Below the pieces are notes generated by a model. That model was not told the origin of the DNA. It searched no databases and worked only from the letters and a program-made list of their open reading frames with translations. From Acipenser ruthenus (taxonomy: Eukaryota; Chordata; Actinopteri; Acipenseriformes; Acipenseridae), in the NCBI RefSeq assembly GCF_902713425.1, contig NC_081217.1, forward strand, positions 20,810,659 to 20,874,658: 64,000 nucleotides of DNA, read 5' to 3'. Made by a program: the position numbers and the translations under genes. Of the stretch, positions 38,101-50,057 are shown piece after piece; within the stretch, counting starts at the first letter, position 1, and the number at the start of each line of letters is the position of its first letter.

Positions 38101-41100
38101 ACTGAATACCCTTAAAGGTGAATCAGCTGATTGTCGTTATGAGGTCACAGGTCTGCCTGATTGCAGGGATGACAGTAAGACTCCCATTGCCCAGCAGTTT
38201 AATCCATTCCTGGTTTTACTGTGAGTTTAAGGCAACACACCTGATCTTGATACCTATACACTGTGGCTAATCAAGCTTGCATCAAAACCTGGAATAGGTG
38301 AAACTGCTATGCAATAGGCGTCGGGTTTCCATCTTTGCACCCTGGAATGGCTCAGAGAGCTCTGAAATGGTCTTAAAAAGAAACCTGCTAGCCCCAGTAA
38401 AACAAGCTCATGTACCGGTTCAAGATTCGCCTTGATTAAATCTAAATTTTGCAATGCTACAGGCACGGTGCCCAGCTCATATTTATTGGTACCATCGAGC
38501 AGCTATAAATTTGAGCCTGTCTGCTCTGGAATGATTTTGCACTGTAGAGGTGTAATAATCGCTTATGAAGTTTGTAACAATGACTTTTCTCTCCCTCGCA
38601 CGCAGATTTGATGTTTCAGAATCACAGATCTGTATTATAATATTACAGATTTTGACAGGAACTGTGGGTCCTTGGTTCTGGAACGATACGGTAACCATTA
38701 TAAGTAACCAGCCAATCAACAGTGGCATGCAGCGTGTAGCCAAGTGAGACAAAGACGCCTTTTCATGGACAGACTGCTTAAAGGGAGACAATATTTTGGT
38801 TTAAAAAACAAATCCATTTAACATTTTTAAATGCTCATTAGCAATACTGATAGCTGAGCCCTGCTCCCTAACAATCTTCAGTCTTCTTTTTCTGAAGGGG
38901 ACTTTGCAGTAAACATACAAGTTTTAATATGATGGACCTTTTTGTTTTGAAGTTAGAGAGCATTTTGAAAATGGCATATAAGCTCAGGTCCTTCCATGGG
39001 TACAACCCAGAAAGACTAAACCTTATTTAACACATTTTAACAAAGATGAGATTTTCTGAAGAGGACCCGCTGTATTGTAGCCCTGCCTAGTACTGAGTGA
39101 CCACAGACCTGGGCTTATCCAAGTAGGACATGGTCATAGCCCCAGCCCGTCCCTCTATACTTTTCCCTTGAGATCAAAAATAGTTCCCGATTCTTTGTCA
39201 AGCCTCTTCGGACAGTAATTTTCTTTGTTTAAATCGCTATTAAATCTCGCTGCCAGTTGGTAACAGCTGACTGCAACATATTTCTAAAATGAAAAGCTGT
39301 TGTAAATGATTCGGGGTTCTGGTAGCCCGTGCATTAGAGATCGTACACAAGAGAACAAACCATTATGGGAATCTGCAAACCACGACTGTTCCCTTTCAAT
39401 CTCCAGGGACGTGAAACTCTAAAACCGAATTGTCTAAAAGAGGCACACACTGTAGCTGCGTGATACATTGCCAGCAGAATCTAAAAAGCGATACCTCTTC
39501 ACAGCATTTGCACTACACACACACAGAACTTTTAAGAGAACGTCCCTTCCCATTGACTCCTGGGAAGGTGTGGTTAGCAAGGCAGTTTAGTTATCATCTT
39601 TATTGCTCTGGCTCCCAGTCTGTGCATGAAAACCAGCGTCTGCTCTGCATGCTGTCGTGAGAACCTGTTATTTGCTTGTCTCTAATTCTGCTCTGGTTTC
39701 TGCTTTTCTTGTCCGCTCAGAATTGATGTGACTGAAGTGCAAATCTTCATAATAATCATGTATTTGCTGGCAGCCATTGGAGGATCAGCTTTTTGGCAAT
39801 CACCGGTAATTTAATGAACAATTACTCTTTAATACAATGTTGCCCTTTTTATTTATTTTATTTTACATTTTACTACAATCTGTTAATCGATTGAGTAATT
39901 GACCAGTGGTTTATGCTATTTAGTGTGAGACTTCATTATGCTGTTTAACGCCATTCTGTCCCTGGTGAGTGATTATTCTCAAATGTATTATTTTAGGCAG
40001 GCTTGTTTAGGCCATTGGCTCGACAGGAATTGGCAATAAGACTCCATTACTGGTTTTACTATGAGTTTAATAAGACGTGAGCTTGCTACCTATACACTTG
40101 GGGCTAATCAAGCTTGTAGTAAAACCTGGAATGGGTGAAACTGCTATGCAATAGGAGTCTTATTTCCAACCCTGCTCTATTTTAATGATCTAAATGGATC
40201 TTCTTACCTCTGCCCTAAAATTTATAAACCTCGCCATCCTGCTATTGTATTTGGTGGTGTTAATAAAGGGAAAGGTAACTCATGCATGGGCGAGGACAAC
40301 TCCAGTGAGATTGATAAAGGATGAAGCCTGGTCTAGATCATTAGAAGAGACCACCTGTGTGCTTTACAACTAGCTTAACATTAACATGGGTGCAGCGTTG
40401 AGCGAGAAAGAGACCTCATTTGATACTGTACTTGTATTCATACGAACGGGATAACTGGCACTGAAAAGCAGACACAGAAGTTGTTGCAGTGAGTCAGGAG
40501 TTTGAGTCTCTTGTTGGTGCACGTTGATGTAAAAATGTTTTTCAGTGCAGTAAACGGTTTGTCTATTGATGTAGGATCGGTAATCACACTGGAAAAAGTT
40601 TTAGAGTAGATGGTAACTTTTGCACCTGTTTGGTTGTGTGATCCTTTACTAATCTGTGGTAGGGCAAGAATCCTTGGCAGTACTTGCCTTAGCCGATTAC
40701 TTTGGATAAACGATAGTGTTTTGACATGGGGAGGTGTCTTTGCTTGAATTTGCTTATTTAGAAACAAGTGAACTTCTTTGTGGTTCACTTTGCTCCAAGA
40801 TAGCAAGGATTTCCAATGCAAGTAGGTAGGAGAAGGTGTAAGCGCAGCTGTATTTGAAAGACTTGTCTGGTTTCACAGACTAATGTATCTAGGATAACAT
40901 CAGGCAGACAAAGATTAGTGCTGATCGGGGTCTGTAAATACAGACGTATCTTCAGGCACAATTAACTTGTGCTGGGGCTGGAGGTGGCAGCCAACCTGTT
41001 TTGTGTGTTTATTTTTTTTTCCCTTTAACAACTGTATTGGTTTGCCGCCCCTGTTTTATCGACTGTAGTGTGTTATGGTGTGTCTGTTGGCTTGTTTGTT

Positions 41101-42311
41101 TGTTTTATTAATACATTTCTCTCCTCCCAAGATTCCAGTGTTAAACATCCAAATGAAAATCTTGCCTGCTCTTTGTACGGTAGTGGGCGCCATCTTTTCC
41201 TGTACAAATTACTTCAGAGTCATATTTACCGGAGGCGTTGGCAAAAATGGATCCACAACAGCGGTAAGCAGTGACAGTGTAGTCCGCTCTGGGAGGTTCG
41301 TATTTCAGTCCTCACTTCCCAGTACGACCAGCAGTGCTGAAAGGGGAGCTCCCATAGCGTACCTGTTTTGAATCCTATTTTATCATACAACAAAAATTGG
41401 GTTGTTTCTGTATTGTTTTGAATAAGCCAAAATGAATGAACAATGAATCGAGACAGGAGTCATTTTAATAATTTTTTCTTTTTTTTTTTTTTTTAATCGC
41501 TGTGCTTTACAGGGAACAAGTGTACTTTCACCTTTCTTCCACATAGGATCTGTAATAGTACTTGCGATGATGATCTATAAAAAATCTGCAGTTCAGCTGT
41601 TTGAAAAACACCCGTGTCTTTACATCCTTGCATTTGGCTTTGTGTCGGCCAAAATAACCAACAAATTGGTGGTAAGTGTACTTGTTTTGGTGCACGGGTT
41701 GTTCAAATTAAAAAAAAAAAAAAAAACAGAATAACTTGCTAATAAAATGCCTTGGTTATTCGTATTTGTATTTTTTTTTTCTGTTGTAAGGTTGCACACA
41801 TGACAAAAAGCGAGATGCACCTTCATGACTTGGCCTTTCTAGGACCAGGCCTGCTCTTCCTTGACCAGTATCTCAACAGCTTTATTGATGAGTATCTGGT
41901 CCTGTGGATTGCTTTGGTAGGTAGTGGGAACATGAAGGAATGTGGGGTCAGTGTCAGTACCAGAAACAGTGCTGTGTTTCTCAGACGCTTAACTCATGTA
42001 TGTATGTAAGCCTGAATATAATTTACCAGTTTCTATTTGCTGGGATTAACATGTGTTGTATCAAATGTACTGGATCAAGGTTACACATACTATATGTTTG
42101 CTACTAGAGTGGATTTCTTTATTTATTTTTTGCATTTGTTTTGCCCCTGCATTTACCTGTTTTTATTCTGCCACAGGTCTTATCCTTCTTCGATCTTGTT
42201 CGTTACTGTGTCAGCGTTTGCAATCAGATTGCCTCACACCTTCATATTTTCGTCTTCAAAATCAAACCCCCAGCCTCAGTCTCCAACCAGCAGGGGCAAA
42301 ACCACCATTAG
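35196..42311 (+). CDS. CEPT1: Choline/ethanolamine phosphotransferase 1
   Basis: The exons are 35196-35549, 36632-36779, 37788-37929, 39721-39805 (or its alternative 38606-38690), 41132-41263, 41513-41671, 41791-41916 and 42177-42311, giving 426 residues (human 416). The start [15 protein letters not shown] matches CEPT1, not CHPT1. Exon 36632-36779 holds the complete CDP-alcohol phosphotransferase motif D141-G142-x2-A145-R146-x8-G155-x3-D159-x3-D163. The rest is a polytopic membrane protein with CEPT1-typical blocks ([44 protein letters not shown]). The enzyme transfers phosphocholine or phosphoethanolamine from the CDP form to diacylglycerol in the ER/nuclear envelope, the last step of the Kennedy pathway. 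SYCP3 is tail-to-tail downstream. The main oddity is the duplicated fourth coding exon. Confidence 0.96.
36791..36891 (+). mobile_element. Half copy of palindromic MITE (family 1)
   Basis: Centre plus right arm only (TGTGGCTAACCAAGCTTG, AAAACCTGGAATGGG, AGTCTTATTTCCATCCCTG). It begins about 11 bp after the donor of CEPT1 exon 36632-36779. Confidence 0.75.
38164..38338 (+). mobile_element. Palindromic hAT-like MITE (family 1)
   Basis: Both arms are present (CAGGGATGACAGTAAGACTC at the left; GGTGAAACTGCTATGCAATA at the right) with centre CTATACACTGTGGCTAATCA. It lies in the CEPT1 intron just before the alternative exon 38,606. Confidence 0.8.
38606..38690 (+). CDS. CEPT1: Candidate alternative (mutually exclusive) CEPT1 exon
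   Basis: This 85-nt segment has an acceptor CACGCAG and a donor ACG|GTAACC. It enters at the same codon phase as exon 39,721-39,805, exits at the same phase, and has the same length. It encodes [13 protein letters not shown] followed by [16 protein letters not shown]. The standard exon encodes [13 protein letters not shown] followed by [16 protein letters not shown], so about 13 of 29 positions are identical. Because 85 is not a multiple of three, including both exons would shift the frame, so they can only be used one at a time. It would swap one membrane segment and the following loop of the enzyme. It may be a real isoform or a decaying duplicate. The open frame and intact splice sites favour use. 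Confidence 0.65.
40024..40173 (+). mobile_element. Palindromic hAT-like MITE (family 1)
   Basis: A shortened left arm (GGCAATAAGACTCC, then TTACTGGTTTTACTATGAG) and a full right arm (GTAGTAAAACCTGGAATGGG, ending in CTTATTTCCAACCCTG). Located in a CEPT1 intron. Confidence 0.8.
40867..40938 (+). repeat. Family-2 palindrome, short
   Basis: The left arm GTCTGGTTTCACAGACTAAT and the right arm ATTAGTGCTGATCGGGGTCT are inverted relatives of each other. Other members lie at 10,577, 24,248, 46,901 and 52,591. Confidence 0.6.
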
Positions 42312-44630
42312 TGACTTTTGTGTGTGATTTCGGAGACGTGAACTCTCCTCAAGTGAATGTAAACCATAAAAGAGGATCATAAGGAATACAAGAGGAAGAG
42401 GAGGAGGAGGATTACGTAAAGAAGATAATTTATTTCAATCACTGTCGTGCGCAATTTGTCTCGTTTCCAACATTGTCTCCTTAGTAACTGAATAGCACTC
42501 CTCATTTTAAGCAAAGTCAAGAAAGAACTCTCTGTTTTTTCTCTCACTATGCTACTGTCTGAATTGAGCTTTTGTGATTTATCTGTGAACAGGGAAAGCA
42601 AAAAAAAACCTGAAAGGTGGTTTACATAGTTATCAAGTCCTACTCCTGCTGAGGAGAGTAGAAATAGACTTTGTATACTTTCAGCACCACACAATGCAAA
42701 TTTAATTTAACCTATTTTTTTTAGCATTTGATAAGCAATTACGTTAATCCATTTAAACTTTTTTTTTTTTTTTTTTTTTTAAATCAGGCCTTTTTTTATT
42801 ATAATAGTTTTTTTTCTTCTTTATGCATTGTATAACTGTCTAAGAACATTGTCTGAAGATGCACATGCAGGTCATACTTATTTTTTTCAACTAGAATTCT
42901 CACAGCATTCAACAAATGTCTGTCTCCTTAAGTGTTGTTACGCTTTGACAAGGATAACTGGTGTGTTTATTTGAATGCCAGTCCTCTCCATCCAGAGACA
43001 GACTCTTAACTAGGCAGCTCTGAACAAATGACCCCTGCTGTTCACTCCTGGGACACGTGGGTTCTGACTTCTACCGCCACACACTCACTTGCACTTCAAC
43101 GTGACTTTACAGTAAAAGAAAGCCTGATTTGTAGTAGAAGTGTAATTAGAAGGTAAAGAAAAAAATAATTTTTTTGTTTGTTTTTTGCATTGCTTTGTCT
43201 GCTACGTGACCCGAATGGGCTTCATTATGTGGTGTACTCATTTATTTTAATTGACTACGTGTTATTAATGCTGTTCGGTGTCATAAATGGCGATTTAGAC
43301 TCGTCTGTTTTTTTTTTTTTCTCTCCAGAATATTAAAAATATATTTAAAAAAACAGAGATTAACACGATTCTAACCCTGTAACTAAAAATGTAATCTTGC
43401 CAATATTTTGAATATGTCTTGCGACATAGAAAAGGGTGTATATAAGAATGAAGATGGGGGAAGTGTTCTGTTGTTTTTTTACCCCCAGTTTTGCCACTTG
43501 TAGGATTTCAAGCGGTTTTGCCAGAATAGATCATAAAACATGGGTAGCTAAATGTTGTTTTTCTATTGTTCATTGACATGCTCGGCTCTAAAAACTTTTC
43601 ATAACTGCACAAATATTTCATGAACATTTGTGTGACCTGAGGTGAAACATTAAGCATCCAGTAGTTTTTCTCAAATGGTTAAACTGCAGATCAAACCTTT
43701 TCCAGTATCTACACACACACACACACAAAACTTAACTCTGAAGAACACGGTTGCAAATGATATTAAGACTTCTTTGAATAGTGGTGAATCAACAGGTTTT
43801 TTAGATTTAGATTCTACAAAGCTTTTTTATGTTTTCATTTTTGTCTTGCAGGAAGAATTCTTGAAAAATATAGCAGCTATAAAAACCATTTGGCCCAAAA
43901 ACAAACATTATCAACATCACAAAAAAAACAAATTGGAAAAAATGGCTTCATACCCAATAAAACATTTTTCATTTCATCATATAGTTAATTTCCGCACCAG
44001 AGCCCAGTGGGTTATCTTTTTGTAACCTGTAATGAAGATTTTCAAGTAGAACAACTTAAAAACAAAAATGATTTTGAAGTGGAATCTGACACAACATGCT
44101 GTTTTGATTTAAAATATTTTTGAACTGGAAAAGGTTATCTGCATTTATAGCAGGACTATACATCTCGAATATAAAATGTTATGCTAGTAGGAAGGTGTTT
44201 ATTATTTATAAAAAGTAATTCTGGCTACCCTTTATGTGTTTCAAGTGCTTCTTGTTGTCCATCATAATTCACTGCCTTTACTTGAACAAATTTGTTTGAC
44301 ATACATGTATAAAATGTGACTCATCAGTATTAAATTGCTTCATAAATGCTTAGTTCTAGAACCACGAAAAATAAAAGTTTTACAAATTGACATTAGTTAA
44401 AAATGTATTTGGTACAAAGTTCTGTAGCCTCGCATATGCCCTGTTTCTCATCTTTTTTTATTTGAAGAGCAGAATTTTAAATGTTGACTTTTTTGGTTTT
44501 GATACATTTATGACATGCATGTACTGCACCGAAGTTTTCATTTTTATTTTTTAAATGGCCTACTCTGATTTGAATTCGCTGTGTTTGGGTGTTTGGTTTC
44601 ATTAAAGGCTAATAAAAGATAAAAGGTACA
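42312..44630 (+). other. Probable CEPT1 3' UTR
   Basis: T- and A-rich sequence after the CEPT1 stop, with AATAAA at 44,611-44,616 as a likely poly(A) signal and further AATAAA hexamers to about 45,050. An open frame at 43,675-44,025 has no recognisable homology and is taken as chance. SYCP3 converges from the right. Confidence 0.5.
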
Positions 44631-45469
44631 TGATAAACTGTACCTTTGTTTGGGGTTGCTCTACCCAAACTGCTATGCTATTGTACATGTACTGTATTAA
44701 GAAAAAAAGAGCAAAAAATGGGTGCACAGCCATCAAGTCACAAACTGCCTTTAGATATATACATGTAACCAAAGCTTTTCGCTATACCCAACATTACATG
44801 CAACCAATAAAATTAAAAATAATAATAATCTTTTTTTTTGTTTGTTTTTTTAATTGCTGGCATTGATAATTAATTAAATAAAACATTGAGAGGCACATTG
44901 CTTATTTCACTGTTCGTCTTTAAAAAAGATCAAATTAAATTTCACTTGATTTTTGCCTTTGTGTCTAATAATTCTTTTGATTTTTTTGTTTGCTCGATTG
45001 TAACTTTTTCTGTAAAATCTATAATTTTTAAATAAAACAAGCTGATGTAAAATAAAGATTGCTATATTTATGATAAGAAATGATTTTTAATGTATTTTAA
45101 ATGTTTTTTTTTTTACAACAGGAATAGAATGCATTAATTTTCACTTGAATCTTTTTCTTAAACCTCAAATCTGTTACAAAAACAAGGAAATGTTGAAAGC
45201 ATATACATATTCATGACGACTGACAAACACATAAACAAGCACAAACTAGACCCTGTTTACAATACAAATGTGAATACTTATTCTTCCAGGGAACATTTTT
45301 CAATTTAAAAGAAATGGTAACTGGCATGCCAAATGTTTTTTACAGTTAAATCCATATTGTTCAAATCAAAACAATTTTGCATGGGAAACTTTCAAGGTGT
45401 CTTGAACACTGTTTTCTAATCCATTTTACATCAGTCTTCTGAGTCTGTCCAATAAGTTCAAGTTAAGCT

Positions 45470-47273
45470 TCACATTAACATTGACTGCAGGGACTTACGC
45501 ACTGAGGCCATCTCTTGCTGTTGCTGCAGTAAAAAAAATATTAGCATTACTACATACTGGTAGGAACAGATGATAAAGACTTGTAACTGATGTTAGACAT
45601 CTTCAACACTACACTAAAATGAAAGAAATATAATTTGAAATCATTTAAACCACCCAGGTGCACACACACACACGCTACAATGTAGTTATTAGCTTGATTT
45701 TTTTTGACAAAAAACAATTCTAAAACTAGTACAAAACAACTTAAAGCTGTTTAAAAGACCCTCGTTTAAATGTCCAAAAGATTCCTTTCTGGTTTGGTAC
45801 AGTCATTTTATCAGGGGTGTTGTTTCATTCTAAAATGGTCCTACTGACGATTCGGAGTAAAATCCTTTGAGTTGAACATCAATATATTGCAGTATTCACT
45901 GATGAATTGTGTTTAATAAGAAATAAGGGGGGGGGGGGGTTAATAACTATTTTACTTACAGTGTCCATCAAGATCTTTTTTTGAAAAAGAGCCATTTCCT
46001 TGCGTAGTTCATTTTGAATAGTAGAGTGCTGCGCAGAGTGGCTGCTCTCCAGTTCTTCCAGATTCTGCAATAGAACAATGTTATAAACCTCAGTTGTGAT
46101 TGCTTTTCTGTTAAGTAAGCCACATCTCTGCACTAGGTAGGTATATTAAAAAAAAAAAAAAAAAAAAAGATTGAAATACATTGTTAAGAAATCTGGCTCA
46201 ACGGTTTTCTGTAGATCGAAATAAGTGGTCCAACATTTTTAACAAATTCAAATGTATTACAAAAATGACGACGTAAAATTGTCAGTATCTTTCCAGAACA
46301 GAAGCACACACACACACACACCTTAACAAACTGGTCCAGGAGCTGTTTCACAGTCTTCAGTCTCTGGCCCTGCACCACCCTCATCTGCTGAAACAGTTTC
46401 TGCTGCTGCCGGAACATGTTCTGACATAAAAAAAAAAAAAAAAAAAACTAGATTACTTCACTGCAAACAACAGGTCTGACAACACAAACACTTTCTACCT
46501 CTTCAGTTTCTGAACTAGAAAGGCAGGGGGAATAATAAAGATAAACCACAACCCCACAGAATATCACTTTATTATTAAACAAAATACTTACTCCTAGTTT
46601 GTCCTCTTGGTCTTTATACTTTTGGACATCGCTTTCCCACTGCTGAAAGACTGTTGTAAACTGCTTGCTGTAGTCATCAGTCAGTTTATTTCTACAATTT
46701 TAAACACATCGCAGCATTTGTACAAATATCACAGTACCAGAGCTAAGGTTATGTCGCATTTACAACCCATATTGATGCAGTGTTGACCTCCATGTCATGT
46801 TTATAACAGACTTTGTTAACCAAATGGAGTTCATTTCAGAACAGCTGGGGCTTAGAAACACTAAGCGATGTCACAATGAACTGACAGAGGAAAGTCATCA
46901 GCTGGTTTCATAGACCCTGATGAGCACTAAACCTGCGACTACTTTACCTAAGGTTAAACTGGGTAGTGCTAATCAGGGTCTGTGAAACAGGCGGCAGGTT
47001 TTAAGAACACAAATCAAATGAAGCAGGAACTGGTCTTGCTTCTAGAATTAACTGATGTATATTATTCAGAACCAAAAAGGTTTGTGGTGTGTATGCCTTC
47101 ATAAACTTTCAACATCTTACGTGGCAAATTTAATTTCACCTGTCATTTTGTTGTGCTTTCCAGATCTGCTCAATCTTCAGGTTGCTTGTTTTTAAGGAGG
47201 ATTTGGTGTACACTTCCATGCGTTTTCTTTTGGCTGAAAGAGCTTTGTTTATATCAGCTGTGGGAGAGAAATA

Positions 47274-47345
<72 letters not shown>

Positions 47346-47358
47346 TTATATATATATG

Positions 47359-47414
<56 letters not shown>

Positions 47415-47518
47415 CGGACTAGAAGTTTAAAAATTTAACTATATGAAAATGCAGAGGTTCTATATAAAAAAAACTCCCTTTCTGAAAATGATTTGGAAAG
47501 TTGCACAATACAAATAGA

Positions 47519-47564
<46 letters not shown>

Positions 47565-48244
47565 GATTATTATTATTAATGTCATACCTCCAAATCTCTC
47601 AAGCATGGTTGTGACATCTCCACTGTGGGTTAAAACACACACATACACACACAAAATAAAAAAAAGGAATAACAATAATTGTTATTGTATGAATTGTTCT
47701 TAATTAGATTCTGAAGTTCATATATGATACATTTCTAACGCAATACAGCGATTCCAGCAAATCCTTTTTACCCAGCAGGGATGTCATCTGTCTCTTCATC
47801 TGGTTCGGTTATGACCGGCCTCTTTCTTCCTCTAGGGGGTGCTGGATCTTATATAAAAAAGAAATATACATACAGTTATTTTATTAGACTGTACAATAAA
47901 AATTAACGGTTAAAATAATAAATAGACAGCCCAGTGTTAGCTGAGAGAACAAACGAAATCCATGTTTTAAAGTCTGACAAACATAAAGTTCAAATCCGAT
48001 AGCCGTGGTTGGATTTTAACAGATTTTTTTTTTTTTTAACTAAGAAATGTCATTGTCAAAATCTCAATTTTGTGAAGATTTTTTTGTTAATAACTGTACC
48101 TTCGAAACTTGACTCCATTTTTTTGGCAAGATCATCGGTGAAGAAAGTAAATCGACAGTCTGTTGGGTCGTACCCTCCGGCTCCTGTTTTTTCCTTGAGG
48201 TTTTTAGCGCCGTTCCTCCTATTGTTGGACGGCTTTTGTGACAT
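45470..48244 (-). CDS. SYCP3: Synaptonemal complex protein 3
   Basis: The exons, in transcript order, are 48244-48100, 47847-47772, 47622-47588, 47257-47140, 46691-46592, 46420-46322, 46064-45960 and 45523-45470. They give 243 residues (human 236). The N-terminal 70 residues are basic and variable, followed by an acidic stretch (EPDEETDD). The Cor1 helical core then begins: [19 protein letters not shown], then [36 protein letters not shown] and [17 protein letters not shown]. It ends in [17 protein letters not shown], the conserved C-terminus needed for fibre assembly. SYCP3 tetramers coat meiotic chromosome axes, so germ-line expression is expected. The start codon follows directly on an acceptor (TTTCAG|ATG). 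A non-coding exon with a donor AAC|GTAAGC at 48,551/48,550 is likely. Every frame is intact. In human its neighbour is CHPT1; here it is CEPT1. Confidence 0.95.
46307..46321. repeat. (CA)n microsatellite fused to SYCP3 donor
   Basis: On the minus strand, exon 46,420-46,322 ends AAG|GTGTGTGTGTG, so the 5' splice site is the first unit of a GT repeat. Confidence 0.85.
46901..46992 (+). repeat. Family-2 palindrome, best preserved copy
   Basis: GGTTTCATAGACCCTGATGA at the left is inverted at the right as TAATCAGGGTCTGTGAAACA, with about 45 bp between the arms, so it is a foldback unit of about 92 bp. It lies in an SYCP3 intron. Confidence 0.75.
47276..47411. repeat. Long (TA)n microsatellite
   Basis: About 135 bp of TA repeat, interrupted twice by TGCTTA, in the SYCP3 intron between exons 47,622-47,588 and 47,257-47,140. 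Confidence 0.95.
47519..47579. repeat. (TTA)n microsatellite
   Basis: A TTA trinucleotide run with a single GAT interruption, ending about 10 bp from SYCP3 exon 47,622-47,588 on its intron side. Confidence 0.9.
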
Positions 48245-48537
48245 CTGAAAGACAATAAAACCAAATAATCACGCCTTAAACCAAAATTTTAATATTTTAA
48301 ATATTATTATTATTATTAGACACCTCCACCGTGTTCATTTCAATGCGTTACATTAATTACAATATCGTTCCTCAACAGGAAAGCATCACTGAAATAAATA
48401 AAAACGTGACGTTATGTTATTACTATTTAATATATTTATCTATACCTTCAAAATAATCGATTACTTTAATAAGCTTCTTATTTTTGGTCGTCGATGTGAA
48501 ACGAGTCGCTTGAGGCTGGAAGCCCCGCTCGTGCACG

Positions 48538-48940
48538 TTCCCGCGCTTACGTTTGTTCTCAGCTCCTCGAGGTCTCGTTTAAAATCTAAAGGGGCAGATT
48601 TTGTTTCCAAAGATTTTGCACCGGTGCAAAGCTCATCACATTTTTTTTTTGTATTTTGCATAACTAATATTTCTCAAAAGCAATACTGAATGCAACAAAT
48701 TACGTTGCTTAAACATCAGTATAACAAAAACACTTTTTTTTATTATTTTTTATTTTTAATGGGCATGCTTGTGGAATACACTGTCGTGCACATTTTAAAA
48801 CGCTAACACTTCAGATGGCGCGCTTTTACCAAACAGGCGTGAGTTCTGCTAATCCCTGACGCTCTCTTAGCTCCGGCTCGTAGTTTATCGTTGGTCTCCG
48901 GAGAGTCCTGCAATCTTACCCCGGTCACATGACCGCTGCT
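48538..48940. promoter_or_regulatory. SYCP3/DRAM2 divergent promoter region
   Basis: A CpG-bearing region lies between the divergent SYCP3 and DRAM2 genes. It contains an E2F-type TTCCCGCGC at 48,538-48,546 next to the presumed SYCP3 first-exon donor. It also contains GGTCACATGACC at 48,923-48,934, an M-box/CLEAR-like E-box as bound by MITF/TFE factors. From here to 49,914 there is only AT-rich sequence with possible non-coding exon donors near 49,170 and 49,194. Confidence 0.4.
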
Positions 48941-50057
48941 TCTGTGTCTCCAGTGTTTGGAGTCATCTTTATTTATGTTTGCTGTATCATGATAAGCTGT
49001 CGTTTCCCAAATTCACTTTCTACCCATAAACTTTACCCAAATCGTAGATTACTTTTTTTTGCATTGCAATAGGTTTACAAACACTGTAACGAAATGACAC
49101 GACCGGCTTTGAGGAAAGCAGGAAGGTAGTAATAATATGCAATTTTACTAAAAACTGACACTGTCACAGGTAAACAGCACGCTGGTAAGTCCGTCGGAGC
49201 TTCTGATAAAGTTCCAGGTGAGACAGTTGCCTTATTTATTCCTACAGGTCAATACGAGGATATTATCTGTGCGGGGCTGCGAGCGATAAATCTGGAACCT
49301 CCTCTTTTACAGCGACTGTGTTTAAACGGGAAGTGTACTTCTATCGCGCAACACTCGACATGTACAGAAAGTTTAGCAGCATAATGTTTTTTTTTTTTTT
49401 TTTTTTTTACTAGTTAATTCTTATTATATGATCGGTTGAATGCATTATTACTTTGTCTAATAAAATATAAACGTGCAAATGTGTGCATTCTCTCTATATA
49501 TATATTAGGGAGAGAGAGATATAGATAGATGTGTGTGTGTTTCAGTTTTAATAATTAGCTACTATACAAACCACCCGAAGATGTTGCTGTGATAACGGTC
49601 GGTCGGTGGGTGAATGTGACCTGTAAACACTGGTTTCCTGTAAAACATGTTTGTGGGCGTGAAGCCCGGAATCAGCCTTGGAAAAAAAAAGCAGAAACGA
49701 AACTAGTATCAGGTCTCTGCGTCAAATTGAGTAACAAGGAAAGCATTTCTCAAGCCGGGTTGAGGAGAGATGCTATCACGGGAGATAACGCGGGGTTAGG
49801 CTGTGTGTGTGTGAGAGAGAGAGGACTGTGATTGTGGAGGACAGATTCTCGATGAAGCTGCCTTGTATAATCTCAAAAGTTGTGCTCTGAAGTGCTGTAC
49901 TTGTTGTCTTGCAGTTTTTTGGACTGGTGGGCGTTCAAGCGGTGCTGCTTCCTGATCACGCTTCTGCACCGACCCGGGCTGCGCTGCGCTGCGTTCCGCA
50001 GTTTGACCCGACTTCCCCTCTGCTCTACCCCACGCAGAAAGCAAGACCCGTGCGGAC

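Noticed and set aside
43675-44025. 116-codon open frame downstream of CEPT1
   Set aside because: AT-rich, low-complexity translation within the 3' UTR, no homology.
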